Of a DNA stretch of 64,000 nt, positions 44,145 to 55,204 are shown piece by piece; the stretch's first letter is position 1, and every line of letters starts with the position of its first letter. Below the pieces are notes generated by a model. That model saw only the letters and a program-made list of their open reading frames with translations, had not been told where the DNA came from and ran no database searches. A program made the translations under genes and the position numbers. Source of the DNA: Rhizoclosmatium globosum (lineage: Eukaryota; Chytridiomycota; Chytridiomycetes; Chytridiales; Chytriomycetaceae); contig MCGO01000050.1 of NCBI GenBank assembly GCA_002104985.1, positions 248,001 to 312,000 of the forward strand. The letters run 5' to 3'.

Positions 44145-45035
44145 ATGGACGTGCGAATGCGGACCGAGCAAGTGCATTCATCAAGAGCCTTTGACGACGT
44201 TGACGATGACGATAACGATGAGGACATTGAGCTTGATAGCGATGATGATGATGGTGGTGGGTACTCAAACTCAGAGGACGAGGACGCCGACTCTTTCGAC
44301 TTGAACTTGTACGATGACAACGATGAAGACGAAGAAGGAGAAGACTCGGGCCCGGACCTCGAGGACATTAGTGACCAAGAAAGTGACCAAGACAGTGACC
44401 AAGGAAGCGATCTGGAAAGCGACTTGGAAACAATCAATCCTGGTGCGAGTGCTAGTACTGGTGGTAGTACTGGTGCTGCCACTGCCACTGCCACTGCCAC
44501 TGCCCTCCTCGCTACTCCACCGGCGTCTCCTCTGCCTCTGCATCCGTACCCTTCCCTGTCGTCCCACTTGCGCCAAGCTGCCACTTCAACTTCAACTAGA
44601 ACAACTACAACCACTACAACCTCTACTACTTCCTCCTCTGCTGCAACCTTAGATACCCTCACAGATGCCTCCTTCCTCTCAACAACTTCAACCTCCGTCA
44701 CTTCCCCGCCCCAAAATCCACGCCAGTCTCTCCGCTCCTTCTCGTCCTCTGAAACACTCCATTCAATCTCGGCCGCGGAAAAGAGACAACTCCTAGAAGC
44801 CCTTATGCGTGATTCTCACTTGGATGACGCCCTCCATGATGATACGTCCTCCTTCTTTCTTCCCCCCGACCAAAGCCTTAAAAAGAGGCGTGCTTCCACT
44901 ACCACTACCACAAAAAGTATTCGCTCCTCTAAAAGCTCTTCGTCGCTTAAAAAGAAAAAGGTATTAAAAAATGAAAGTGTGAGCGCCAGCAAACGGTTCT
45001 TTCGCGAAGCGCATAGAAATATTGATTTCGTTTAG
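44145..45035 (+). CDS. Acidic low-complexity hypothetical protein
   Basis: Single exon, 296 residues. The first 100 residues are dominated by Asp, Glu and Ser, including a DQESDQDSDQGSDLESDLE repeat with a two-residue Ser-Asp rhythm, a likely casein-kinase-2-type substrate. Then come an Ala-Thr repeat, a Thr run, a possibly helical SAAEKRQLLEALMRDSHLDDAL (about 205-226) and a basic tail with two Lys-rich patches that could act as nuclear localisation signals. The last residues overlap the start of a region with short dispersed repeats. It is divergent from the giant gene with 123 bp between the starts. No domain recognised; a histone- or RNA-binding acidic protein would fit but is guesswork. 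Confidence 0.6.
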   Translation: MDVRMRTEQVHSSRAFDDVDDDDNDEDIELDSDDDDGGGYSNSEDEDADSFDLNLYDDNDEDEEGEDSGPDLEDISDQESDQDSDQGSDLESDLETINPGASASTGGSTGAATATATATALLATPPASPLPLHPYPSLSSHLRQAATSTSTRTTTTTTTSTTSSSAATLDTLTDASFLSTTSTSVTSPPQNPRQSLRSFSSSETLHSISAAEKRQLLEALMRDSHLDDALHDDTSSFFLPPDQSLKKRRASTTTTTKSIRSSKSSSSLKKKKVLKNESVSASKRFFREAHRNIDFV

Positions 45036-45053
45036 TGAATAGTCGCGGAACTT

Positions 45054-45073
45054 CGTATTGAGCGAGGAACGAG
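45054..45073 (-). repeat. Short dispersed repeat, copy 2
   Basis: Minus-strand copy of CTCGTTCCTCGCTCAATACG, 19 bp after the stop of the acidic protein gene; the other copy is at 43383-43402. The surrounding 170 bp contains several GCGAAGC and GAGCGAGG fragments. Confidence 0.6.
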
Positions 45074-45210
45074 TGAAATATGTTGCGCAGTATAATTATT
45101 AGTGAGTGCAGCGAACATCAAAAAAGAATGTGCGAGCAATGGAAATTATTGCAAGGAGTGCGTAGCCATGATACTGTAGAATTCTTAATGCTCCCCCTTC
45201 AACACTCCGA

Positions 45211-48200
45211 ATGCATCTAACACAAAACATCAAGGAAAAGGCCCCAAAGAAACCCCCAGTCCCACTCTCCACAATCGCATACAACATCTTCCTCCTCCTC
45301 CTAAAACTCCTCCTCTTCATCTACAAAACCCTCCTCCTCGTCTCCAACAAAATCGCATCCTCAGACCTAGTAGTCAACACCATAAAACCATACCTCCACA
45401 AAAAAGTGGTCACCCCCTTCCAAGACGCTAAAACCGCCACAATCGCTTACATCTTCCTCAAATACACTCAAGCACGGAACCTGACCTGGGAAGACGTCAA
45501 GACATGGTACGCCGAGATGCGCGTTTGGGCCGCAAAAGTCTACAAAGACCTAACAACCCCCAAACCAAAACCCCCACCTCCTCCACCCCCGCCCCCAAAA
45601 CCTCCTGGGAAACCCTTCGCCGTCGTCTGGAAAGAGTTTCGAGACGATATGGATAAACGGATCGAGGCGATCAAGGCGACTCAGGGATACATTTACATGG
45701 TGCGAATCCTCAAAATTTGTGTTCGGGTCGGGTCGCAAGCTGTTGTATGGGCGTGGATTCAAACAGCTCCGTTGCGAACAAGCCGTTTTGCTGCTGGGTG
45801 TTGGTCGTGTTTGGTGTACTTGGTCAGGCTCACAAGGGATGTTGTCGGGATTGTAAAGAAATCGGATGGATACAAATCTTTCATGGCGACGATCGAAAAA
45901 GGATGGAAGGGTGTTGTGGATAAGGTTGTGCGCTTGCTCGTGTCTGGTAAGTTTGTTTGTTTTCCCCTTTCGTAAGATAAATTTCTTATTGCCCATGGAC
46001 TGTAGTGACCCCACTCGCTTTGATTGGATACTCATTGCAACTGTCTTCTGCAAAAACTTCGCTTGATCTTCTTGTTTCTGAAAGTCATCAACTCTATCCT
46101 TCTGCGGATGCAACTGCAATCGAATCAGAGGTTGTTTGGACTATTCGTCTTCACGCTGCATTATACATTTTCCTCACTCTGGCTTTTGTTGGTATCAATG
46201 TCTGGGTTTATTTGCCTCTGTTGAATGTAAGTTTTACACTTTGACCCACCCCCTTAAAAATATTCTAACCACCTCAAAAACTTCAAGAATATGAAACAAC
46301 TTCAAGCAATGAACTTTACCGAAAAGTACAACCTGGTTTTAAGTCCATACCAAAGTATTCCACAAAAGGCAGTTACGCTACTTGTCCTAGTCCTTTCTCT
46401 CGCAACAACTGTCCTGTTCCACATTTCCCTCATCACAATCGACGACACTGTCACAAATCTTCAATCCCAACCGTCATGGACCCTTCTCAACACAACCCTC
46501 CCCTCAATTCCATACTCCGAAATGACTTTCCTCCTCGAAACAACCAAAAAGGCACAAACCCCAACAGGCGTCCTCTGGCGCCGCCGCCACCACCCATCCT
46601 CCTCCATGCTCTCCACAATCTGCCCCCTCGAAATCCACGTCGACGACTCTCTCACAACCGGATCTCTCCAATGCACACGCCGCACCTCAACCTTAGTCAC
46701 AACCCCACACGGCCGCCGCGGAACCCTCTGCACATGCCCCGTCCAAGAAATCCAAACCTGCCGCCTCGTAAAGTCAACCGAAACACCCACCTCCGAAATC
46801 GCAATCTACACCGTCGCCCTTGACTGCATCTCCCCCACCACACGGAACCTCCACGTCCTCCCCAAACGCGGGGCAGGCGGCGCGCGCCAAGCCGCAATCA
46901 CAGGCGCACTACCACCACAGAATATGGGCCGGTTATTCGACCCGACATGGATCCCGGAACCAGCCGTCGTGATTCCAAGTTTCGGCGTTTCCAGACCCCT
47001 TGGGATTGACCGCGTTGTTCATATTGGGAAGCGCTATGAAACCGTGAGTGTTCAATTCACGCGACCGGTTGTTGGGACTGCTGGTGGTGGTGGTAGCGGC
47101 GGCGAGCCGTACGTGCTTCCGACTGTGAAGGTGAATGCCGTGAAGGATGGTAAAATCGTGAAGGAGGGGTTGGTAGCAAGACGGAGTGATTCTGTCATGA
47201 ACATGACGAGTAATTGGGATACGTTTCGAGTGCTGTTGAACGAGACTGAGTTGGCGAGTTTATCTGGTCCTTTGGCGCTTCACATTGAACCACAGGAATG
47301 TTTTGAAATGTACAAACCGCATCGAGCTTGTGATACAGGGAAAGTGGGTGTTGTTCAGGTACCTGTTTTGAAACTCGATTACTCTGTGAGTTTGATGAGA
47401 GGAGATGGTCTTGAAGTGTCTGAAGTGAAAGAAAACATTTTCTCCGTGTGGGTCGAGTTTGCTGCTGCAGTTGGCGTGATTTCGAAGAAGAGTAGTATTG
47501 GACTTGTGAAGCCGCTTGCTGAGTTTGATTTCGCCGTTGAGTTGGTGGATGGAAAGAAGGCTGGTGCTGCTACAAAGTCGGTCGCTGTTGTGAAAGTTAC
47601 TGAGGAGGAAGGATGGGAAAAGGGAAGGTTTAGACGGTACCGTCTTGATTTATTGATTCCGAAGCATCTTGGAAAGGATGGTTCATTGAAGGTTTCAGTC
47701 TTGAGTGGTGTCGTTCGCAGAGAATGGCCACGTCTTGCTGTTGACCAGTCTCCTCGGTCAGTTGATATTGCGAGAGGTATGTTACCCTTTTCAAAAGATA
47801 TTGTGTATGCTGATTCTGGTTTTTCAAAAGGAATGTGTTGCAGAGCCTCTTTTGGAAGTCCTACTTTGCACCCAACCGCGTGTAAGCCTGGTTACCAATT
47901 CATATCTGGTGAAGTCTGTAAGGGTGGCGCAGCGCGGCCTCCTGTTGTTCCCCCAAAAGCCATTTTGGGCACTCAACCTCTTGTCGCGACAACCGCTCCC
48001 GCATTCCTTGGTGGTTACACAACAGACTCAAGTCTTCCCTCGTTTGAAGCTGGCCTCCAATGTCCATCTTCATCACTGAAACTTCAAACCTACATTACTC
48101 CTCCATTGAACTTGACATCTCCTGAACCAGGCCTGTACACAATTCACCAAGCTTGTTTGCAATTTCCAACTGAAGGAGCTCCACCCACGTCTCTTTCAAT

Positions 48201-49344
48201 CACAAGATTCCTCCACCTCAAGCCATCACCACCAACACCTCACATCGTCTCTATTACTCGATCTGTGGCCTCCCCCAACAATTCAATCCACCTCCAATTC
48301 ACATTCAGCACTGCAATTCGCAACACAAGCATCCCAGTATCCGCGCTCCAAGTATTCCACCTGCGTCAAAACACAGTATTATCACCCGTCACAATCCACA
48401 TGGACGAGTTTGATGCGTATGACGGAAAGGAGTGGTCACTCGAAGTGAAAACAGACACAACCAGCCATTCAGAAGCAGAACGATTCCTTGAAGGCGATGA
48501 AATTCGGTTACGCGTGTCTTCCGGCGTCGCCGACGAAAGTTTGTCATCTGTTGCAGCAGCGTCATCAGGAAGCGGTGGATTCTTCAGTTGGATCTTTGGT
48601 TCTTCCACCGCTTCTGACGAACAAGTGCCGAAAGAGTGGAGCTGCACAGACGCTACACCTCCATACGAAAAGTGCGTTGCTTCAGAAGGTGTCGCGTTCA
48701 TTGGAGATTCCGGAAAGATTGTTGGGGTTGAGTTTGGAGGGATGGGTGTTGATGAAGCATCTTCTGTGTTGAAGGTTCGTTTCTCTCAAGCTGTTGAGCC
48801 TCGAATGAATGGAATTTGGAGCCCGACGGATGTCTTGTTGGGTATTGGACAGTCTGGTGCAACTGCTGGTATTTCGCTGATTCCAGTCTTGAATGTCCTG
48901 GACACGATGGATGATCATGTGTTAACGGTTGTGATTAATATGAGCGTGAAGGAATTGCAGGCAAAGGCGAAAACTGGCTCAGTTGTACATGTTAGTGTTG
49001 AGGAAGGTAAAGTTGTCGGAGTTGTTGGCGGAGGAAAGGGTCGTAGTTATGTGTCCGCGACTGCTTTTAGTATTAATGTTACCGATTGTGAGTATTGCTT
49101 TATTGTATGACGAATACTAATTCAGAGTTTAGTGATGCAAGCGGCTCCTAGAACTGGGACACACGTTCCAAGTAGCTCCGGAGCACAAAATAGCAGCTCG
49201 GAATCCATTTCAATTTTGACTATTCTTGCTCTTATTATGGGAGCTTCTGTAACTTTCTTTGTTGGTTTGATTGTTGTTGCAGTCAAGTTTGGTGGTGCGA
49301 TTGAGTACGATGGCGTTGATATTCTGTCATCGTACCAGAGCTAG
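45211..49344 (+). CDS. Large multi-pass membrane protein with big extracytoplasmic domain
   Basis: Four exons: 45211-45946, 46006-46226, 46288-49087, 49133-49344; about 1322 residues. A possible in-frame 54-nt intron (47777-47830, GTATGT..AAAAG) would shorten it to about 1304. The N-terminal region has a long hydrophobic stretch (AYNIFLLLLKLLLFIYKTLL, about 24-43), then amphipathic helices, a run of prolines near 125 and more hydrophobic segments. Two further transmembrane helices bracket exon 2-3 (LYIFLTLAFVGINVWVYLPL and VTLLVLVLSLATTVLFHISL). About 830 residues then follow with scattered cysteines and Ig-like beta patterns, and a final single helix (ILTILALIMGASVTFFVGLI) with a short tail. 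I do not recognise the family. A surface or endomembrane protein is the likely role; no catalytic motif is seen. Confidence 0.7.
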
Positions 49345-49371
49345 CCCATTCAGTAATATATAAGATTCCTA

Positions 49372-50388
49372 CTATATTTCCAAAACATCCCATTCAAACA
49401 TACATCGTAAACCAGTGTTTCCTTTCAACTCAATACATTTCACTCCACGAAGAGTATCCTTCAGTTCCATTGGAACTTGTCCCACCAAACTACAATCATT
49501 CAACCAAATCCACTCCAATTCCATACATAGTCCAAGCTCTTTTGGAATATAGCCACCAATACAACAATCGCTCAAATCAAGCTCCTCCAGTTCAACCAAA
49601 CCCCCAATATCCAGCGGTATCGGTCCCTCCAACTTCGGATTCGACTGCAAATGCAACCGTCGTAACTTTTTACAATTTGCAAACAACTCAACCGGAATCC
49701 GTCCACACAAATCATTCCCAAACAAATGCAACGACACCAATTCCGTCAATTTCCCAATCTCCTTTGGAATCGGACCCGTCAACCGTGTATTGAACAGACT
49801 CAAATGCAGAAGCGTCTTCAAGTCCCCAAGTTCCGGCGGAATCACACCGGATATCCCCGTTTCCGCCAAATACAGTTTCTCAAGCCTCGGGAGTGTGAAC
49901 AACGAGTTTGGTAGCTGTCCCGTGAGGGTTGGGTTACAACTCAGGTCCAGAGTTGTGAGACCAGTCATGAGTTGAAAAGCGTCTGGAAGGGTGGCTGCAA
50001 TGTTACAGTTCCTCAGCGCCAGAGACCCGAGATTTGTAAGAGTAAAGAGGGGAGTGGGGAGGGGAAGGGGGTTTGGAAAAGGGTGAGGCAGGTTTCTTTC
50101 ACCCCATCGAATCGAAGTAAGAGACTTGACAATGTTGGATCCAGCGTACGCTGATTGAATAGAAAGTGGTGCGAAAAAGAGAAGGTTGTCTGAGTCGTCT
50201 GGTACTGTTGATTCAAGACGATAGCCTTTGCTGCCAGGTACCAAGTCAACGCCTTTCCGAGCAACTGATGCCGTCAAAACACATGCTTGAAACTGTTTGG
50301 ACACTCGTTGGATTCGTATCTGTTCAAACGAATCCAGGTTCTCAATGATTTGGGCAACAAGCTCAAATGGAAGAAATGAGAACAACAT
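49372..50388 (-). CDS. F-box protein with plant-type leucine-rich repeats
   Basis: Single exon, 338 residues. An F-box-like segment at the N-terminus (FLPFELVAQIIENLDSFEQI then RVSKQFQACV) predicts binding to SKP1 in an SCF ubiquitin ligase. From about 125 on, eight or so LRRs follow with the LxGxIPxEIGxLxxLxxLxL pattern (for example LTGPIPKEIGKLTELVSLHL), ending in a shorter cap. The LRRs would present substrates for ubiquitination; no substrate can be inferred. It is convergent with the membrane protein gene, the two stops being 27 bp apart. The same LRR style occurs in the surface protein at 18248, though without an F-box there. Confidence 0.8.
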   Translation of the reverse strand: MLFSFLPFELVAQIIENLDSFEQIRIQRVSKQFQACVLTASVARKGVDLVPGSKGYRLESTVPDDSDNLLFFAPLSIQSAYAGSNIVKSLTSIRWGERNLPHPFPNPLPLPTPLFTLTNLGSLALRNCNIAATLPDAFQLMTGLTTLDLSCNPTLTGQLPNSLFTLPRLEKLYLAETGISGVIPPELGDLKTLLHLSLFNTRLTGPIPKEIGKLTELVSLHLFGNDLCGRIPVELFANCKKLRRLHLQSNPKLEGPIPLDIGGLVELEELDLSDCCIGGYIPKELGLCMELEWIWLNDCSLVGQVPMELKDTLRGVKCIELKGNTGLRCMFEWDVLEI

Positions 50389-50609
50389 TTCTTTTTGTAC
50401 AAATTAATATTTATAAAAGAGAAACAAAGGAAAATGAGAAGAATATATACGTGCATTTTCTCTCTCGCTCTCTCTCACGACTTGTCAATAAAAAAAGGAA
50501 CCACCAAAAATAGGAGACATTATACAAAAAAACGAAACCATCCACCAAAAAATACACACATGACACATACACCCCCCCTCTTTCACACATAAAATAAATC
50601 TGTTTCCCT

Positions 50610-52062
50610 CTAAAACTCCATATCATCATCCCCATCCTCCTCATCCTCCTCTCGATACTCTTCCCCTTCATCCCCATAACTACCACCATCAGCACCACCC
50701 CCATCAGCACTAACCCCATAGCTCGAGTCATTATTCCGGTTTGCTGTGTTCCCATACCTGCCATTGTCATCGTCGCTATCATCATCGTCCGCATTGACAG
50801 TAGCCAGTTTCTGACGAGCACTTGTGCTTGCCCGTCTAACTGCGCGTCCGTCTCTTCGTGAATGAGGTATAGATGAGTTTATGGCTGGTGGGTGAGAGTG
50901 CATGCTGTGAGATGCTGATGAGGATGCAGATGTTGAGTGTGGATGATACATAGAGGAGTAAGGATGTTGTTGTTGTTCATGAGGAGCAGGGTACATATTG
51001 CTGTTGCTGTTGCTGTTGTTGTTGTTGAATTCTTGCTTTAGTTGTGGGTCTTGGTATGCAGGAAATGGGGACAGTTGCACAGCAGAATCTTGTTGCTGAG
51101 GCGGCATGTGCATAGATGCAGAAGATGATGATGGAGGAGATGCAGAAGAATTGGAGAAGGGCATGGCGGCGGGAGCAACACCGGCTGCAACCGACGACGC
51201 GGCAGTTCCAGCAGGGAACCTTCCCTCCTTGTAATGTTTGATAATAACAGAATGGTCTACTTTACGCATATGCCTAGTATAAATTATTTTAGAATCACTT
51301 TGTATGTAAAGGTCAAGATCAAAAGACACAAGCTCTTCACCTCCGCATATCCTGATTCCGTCTAAAAGTAGAAAAACAACCTTCAATCATGCACTGAAAC
51401 GGCTTTCCCTCCGTGTGTGAGACCATGTGACTGACAAGGTGATGCCGGCTTGTCAACAGAAAGTTGGAGTGTTAAGGGTGGATGAAGAAAAAAACTAAGT
51501 GTCAGACACCACCACAAATCAATAAAAAGTAAGGGGTGTACCGGTAAAAAGACTTTGAGCATCCCGGTTCCGTGCATGTAAACTTTTTAGGTTGCTGTTG
51601 CTGCTGCTGTTGTTGGGAGAGCGAAAGTGAGATTTGCTTTGACGTTGTTGAAGGGGCGTCCAAGTCTTCTTCCAAATGTTGCTGCTGCTGCTGCGCCAGG
51701 AGAGAGTTAGCACGGGTTGTAGCTGCTGAGGTCGAAGTCAGTGTTTGCGAGGAGGTTGACAGCGAGTGCGATGAGCCAGGTGAGAGTGGTGGTGGCGAGT
51801 GTGAGTCGATTGGGCTGGGCTCTTTTGCTTTGGTCCTCGAGCCGCCGCCTCCGCGTTTCTGCGAGCCTCCTGCACCGCTCCTAGCACCAGTTAAGCCAGT
51901 TAAGCTAGAGCGCGGTTTAAAGCCTGAGTTTGAGGTGTCCGGGTGGTGGTGGTGGTGGTGGTCTTGGTTGTCGCTGTTGCTCAGAGGTGGTGCTTGTGCG
52001 TCTTCGCTTCCATCGCCAATTAAATCAAGCGCGGCCGCAGCAAGAATGTCAAGTGCGAACAT
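50610..52062 (-). CDS. C2H2 zinc-finger protein, tandem paralogue 1
   Basis: Three exons: 52062-51542, 51448-51341, 51273-50610; about 430 residues. The N-terminal half is low-complexity (His run, Ser/Thr, two Gln runs). Two adjacent C2H2 fingers start near residue 163: CTEPGCSKSFYR-RHHLVSH with VSH, linker THTEGKPF-type, then CMIEGCFSTFRRNQDMRR and HMRKVDH. The first intron splits finger 1 after FYR and the second splits finger 2 after MRR, neither of which is split in the two downstream paralogues. The C-terminus is Ser/Gln/Pro-rich with an acidic end. Start ATG 52062 gives MFALDILAAAALDLIGDG. DNA binding expected; targets unknown. Confidence 0.75.
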
Positions 52063-52277
52063 GGCGGCTAAAGCGGAAAGATGGACGAGGTGGTTGTCGT
52101 AGTGAAGCTTGTGACTATGGTCCCAGCCCCTGCTGCTTTTTTTTTCGTGTTGGCTTTTTTCGAGCCGCCGCTTCCAACAACAAGCTCTGCCACCTGAAAC
52201 CCTAGTCACCTAAACATATTTCACACTTCATCTGTAAATACAATTTATTAAAATAAGAAAACCCCCCCTCTCCCCCT

Positions 52278-53990
52278 TCATTCTACATGTTTCACATTCC
52301 GTAAATGTCGTCTCAAGTCCTGATTCCGTCGAAACGTAGCATCGCATCCATCCCTCGGACACGTGAACGGTTTCCCTTCCGTATGCGATACCATGTGACT
52401 CACTAGATGGTGTTTTCGGTAAAACACTTTCCCACAGTGTTCTACCGCACACGTGAAGCTGCGCCCTGGATGAGGTATTTGACGTGGCGGTTTTTGGAAG
52501 GCTGGGAAATTGTGCATGGTAGCGCCTCCTTCTGGTGGCGTTGAACTCGATGAAGAAGCAGACGAGGATTGGTGGTGTTGGTTCCGCGGGTGCTGGAACT
52601 GTTGTTGTTGATCATTTGAATCAAAGTATGGCTGCTGATGTTGTTGACTCCGATTCTGTTCTTGACTTGAATGCAAGTAATTCGCATGATCAAGTGTATG
52701 CGTTGGTGGGACGGCTTGAGACTCATGTTGGTGGTGATGGTCATGGGAGTTAGCTTGATGATACATAACTGTCTGACGCATGGACTGAGATTCTTGAGGC
52801 TGATGTGCACTAGTTGCATGATAATGCGGTGGACCTAAATGTTCAACTGGATGTTGAGGTGGCGTTGAATGGTGATGGTGAAGCGGTGTATTCACAGCAC
52901 TGACTTGCGGATGACTGGGAGAATAAAGATAAGGAGGTCGTTCATTTTGCACCAATTGATGTTGCTGCTGTTGCTGCTGCTGCTGAAATGGCAAATTATG
53001 GTGCGGATTATGATGGCTTGAGTAGTGATGGGGCTGGGTGACTGCCTGATGTGAATGTGGCTGGTGATGGTGTTGCTCTCCATGATGGTAGTGCTGATGA
53101 GAATGATGATTGACAGTTGCCTGTCCATTCATTTGACGCTGATTATAAAACGAAGGAGAATGCACCGAATGTTGAACAAGAGGTGTGGATGGTTGATGCG
53201 TCGATGTATGCGAAGAATACTGATTCCGATCAGGATACTGTCCATGCACACCATGCAGGGAATGTGACAAATAAGAGCCATATCCATTCCGGGCTTCATA
53301 CTGATGCGGTTGGCTTGCGGGATAATTACTAGTACCATGTGGCTGAAGCAACGGTCCTTGCCGTCTAACTGAAGACTGTCTTAAACAACATGTATCACTA
53401 CAATGCTGCTCATGTCTTTGTGACGGTAACACCGGCTGTCCTTGACAATTGGAAGACCCCTCCCAGCCATTCCTCGTTTGATGCATCTGATGCAACGACG
53501 GAAGTGGTGATACAACTTGAGATGACGAAGGAAATGAACCAGATAAACTCCCGCTGGAAAGCGGGGGCAATGTGATGGGCGTGGCAGTGGATGTCGGAGG
53601 TCGCGGAAGTCGATCTCTGTGATGTTGGTCAGCCTCATTGACCCAGCCGGAAGCCTCATGAACAACTTGATGGTGAAGAGGGTGGGAATGACTTGAAGAT
53701 GGGTTGGAAGGTACGGTTGGGAAGGGTGGGGACACTGGCGCGAAGCGAGTGGTATGGATGCTAGTGGACTGGTGTTGGTCTGGGTCTTGGCAAGCGGTAG
53801 AAGCAGTTGATGGAAGCAACGCATTCGAAGGGTAAGTAGTTTGCACTTCTAGTATAGCGTTTGATTCGGGCTTAAGATGGTGAGTGGTTTCAGGTTGACC
53901 ATCAAAGTGGTTGTTTGCAGTGGCGGCATTTGAGTCCACTGCCGTCAACTCATCTTCAGCTGAAGTAGACTCCACAAGTAGATGTATCAT
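52278..53990 (-). CDS. C2H2 zinc-finger protein, tandem paralogue 2
   Basis: Single exon from ATG 53990, about 570 residues; the frame is open further up to 54128 but without an ATG, so a 5' exon is possible. Most of the protein is rich in His, Gln, Ser and Pro. At the very C-terminus are two C2H2 fingers: CAVEHCGKVFYRKHHLVSHM and CPRDGCDATFRRNQDLRRHL ending RNVKHVE. The linker HTEGKPF between them is of the classical type. The finger pair matches the genes at 50610 and 54311. A sequence-specific transcription factor with a large His/Gln activation-like region is inferred. Confidence 0.75.
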   Translation of the reverse strand: MIHLLVESTSAEDELTAVDSNAATANNHFDGQPETTHHLKPESNAILEVQTTYPSNALLPSTASTACQDPDQHQSTSIHTTRFAPVSPPFPTVPSNPSSSHSHPLHHQVVHEASGWVNEADQHHRDRLPRPPTSTATPITLPPLSSGSLSGSFPSSSQVVSPLPSLHQMHQTRNGWEGSSNCQGQPVLPSQRHEQHCSDTCCLRQSSVRRQGPLLQPHGTSNYPASQPHQYEARNGYGSYLSHSLHGVHGQYPDRNQYSSHTSTHQPSTPLVQHSVHSPSFYNQRQMNGQATVNHHSHQHYHHGEQHHHQPHSHQAVTQPHHYSSHHNPHHNLPFQQQQQQQQHQLVQNERPPYLYSPSHPQVSAVNTPLHHHHSTPPQHPVEHLGPPHYHATSAHQPQESQSMRQTVMYHQANSHDHHHQHESQAVPPTHTLDHANYLHSSQEQNRSQQHQQPYFDSNDQQQQFQHPRNQHHQSSSASSSSSTPPEGGATMHNFPAFQKPPRQIPHPGRSFTCAVEHCGKVFYRKHHLVSHMVSHTEGKPFTCPRDGCDATFRRNQDLRRHLRNVKHVE

Positions 53991-54310
53991 TTGGTTCGAG
54001 GAAAGATGTGGCTGTTTCTTGAGCGTCACAAGCGTACAACTGATGCACGGGCTTTTGCGTTGGCTTGTCGTCGAAAGGGAAAAAAAAGGGGGGAGGAAAA
54101 TTCCATTCCCTTGTTTTCCATCAATCAAACTTCAATTAGTGAGTCCCGCCATCAAATGCAACTTTGTTCGGTAAAGTTGTCAAATTAATGTGGTAACAAA
54201 CTCAATGATGAACTGCAGTCAATCGATAAAAAAAGAGTATAAAAGAGTATAACAATATGCATCTTTACTATGTAAGTGAGCAAAAACAAAAGCAAGTCCT
54301 AAAACACAAC
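53991..54310 (-). promoter_or_regulatory. Region between tandem zinc-finger genes 2 and 3
   Basis: This 320-bp stretch is open in the frame of the downstream gene for its first 140 bp and then AT-rich, with TATAAAAG-like text near 54237-54252 (AGAGTATAAAAGAGTATAAC). It probably carries the promoter and 5' leader of paralogue 2. Confidence 0.4.
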
Positions 54311-55204
54311 CTAATGTTGAACATTCCGTAAGTGTCTCAACAAATCTTGATTCCGTCTAAATTTACTCTTACACCCCGGTAATGTGCAAACAAACTTGTA
54401 CTCTGTACTGTGCGTGACAAGATGACTCTCAATGTGATGCTTTCGTCTAAAAGTTTTACCACACTCAATACACTCATATCGCAATGACTTGAAATCCGCA
54501 GAATCACTTGTATCCACAGAAACTCTGTACAAATGTGCAAGTTCCTTGTCTTTAGAAGTTGCACGAGTAGTTGAGATGACCGGTGGTGGAGGTGGTGGTA
54601 GCGGTTGTTGCACCCGATTTTGATGGAGGCTTGGCAGTTCGTGAACTTGAGTGGGGGCCGCAATCAATGGCATTGCAGGGACAACGGGTGTTTGGTTGTA
54701 TTGCTGGTATTGGATTTGGTGGAACGGAGGTAGTTGGTGGTGGTGGTGGCGGAGCAGGTGTGAGGTGGTATTGAATGTGGAGATCGGGCAATGTTGCGGC
54801 TGGTCTGAACTTGTTGTCGTTTCAAAGAGGGGCGAGCAGGGTGGAGTGCTTGAGGACGTAACAGAGTAGTTTGGAGCAGTAGAAGGCATGGAGAAGGGAG
54901 AGAATGGAGGGGTGTTGGTGCGATTGATTGTAGATGTGTAAGCGGGGAGATTCTCTTGAGGAACAGGTTTGAATGTCTGATGCTGTTGCTGCATCAGAGT
55001 ATCATATGCTGATAAAGAAGAGCTGGAAGAAGGACTTCTCATGACTTCTGACTCGTTTGTGTCCTCTTGGTCTACAAGCGAGGAAATGCGCATTGTCTTG
55101 TCGCTTGTGGTGGTCTTTTGGAGCAACTGGGGAGTAGGCAGCTCTGGCGATAGAGCTACTGCAACTAGCATACTCAATGGATCGGATGGGGTGAGGGCAG
55201 CCAT
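54311..55204 (-). CDS. C2H2 zinc-finger protein, tandem paralogue 3
   Basis: Single exon, 297 residues. The N-terminus (MAALTPSDPLSMLVAVALSP) has a hydrophobic helix similar in position to the MFALDILAAAALDLI start of paralogue 1. Ser-, Gln-, His- and Pro-rich sequence follows. Two C-terminal C2H2 fingers end the protein: CIECGKTFRRKHHIESHLVT (C-x2-C type) and CTLPGCKSKFRRNQDLLRHL ending RNVQH. The first finger has two residues between its cysteines, whereas the paralogues have four. It is divergent from the MATH-domain gene. Nuclear transcription factor inferred. Confidence 0.8.
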   Translation of the reverse strand: MAALTPSDPLSMLVAVALSPELPTPQLLQKTTTSDKTMRISSLVDQEDTNESEVMRSPSSSSSLSAYDTLMQQQHQTFKPVPQENLPAYTSTINRTNTPPFSPFSMPSTAPNYSVTSSSTPPCSPLFETTTSSDQPQHCPISTFNTTSHLLRHHHHQLPPFHQIQYQQYNQTPVVPAMPLIAAPTQVHELPSLHQNRVQQPLPPPPPPVISTTRATSKDKELAHLYRVSVDTSDSADFKSLRYECIECGKTFRRKHHIESHLVTHSTEYKFVCTLPGCKSKFRRNQDLLRHLRNVQH

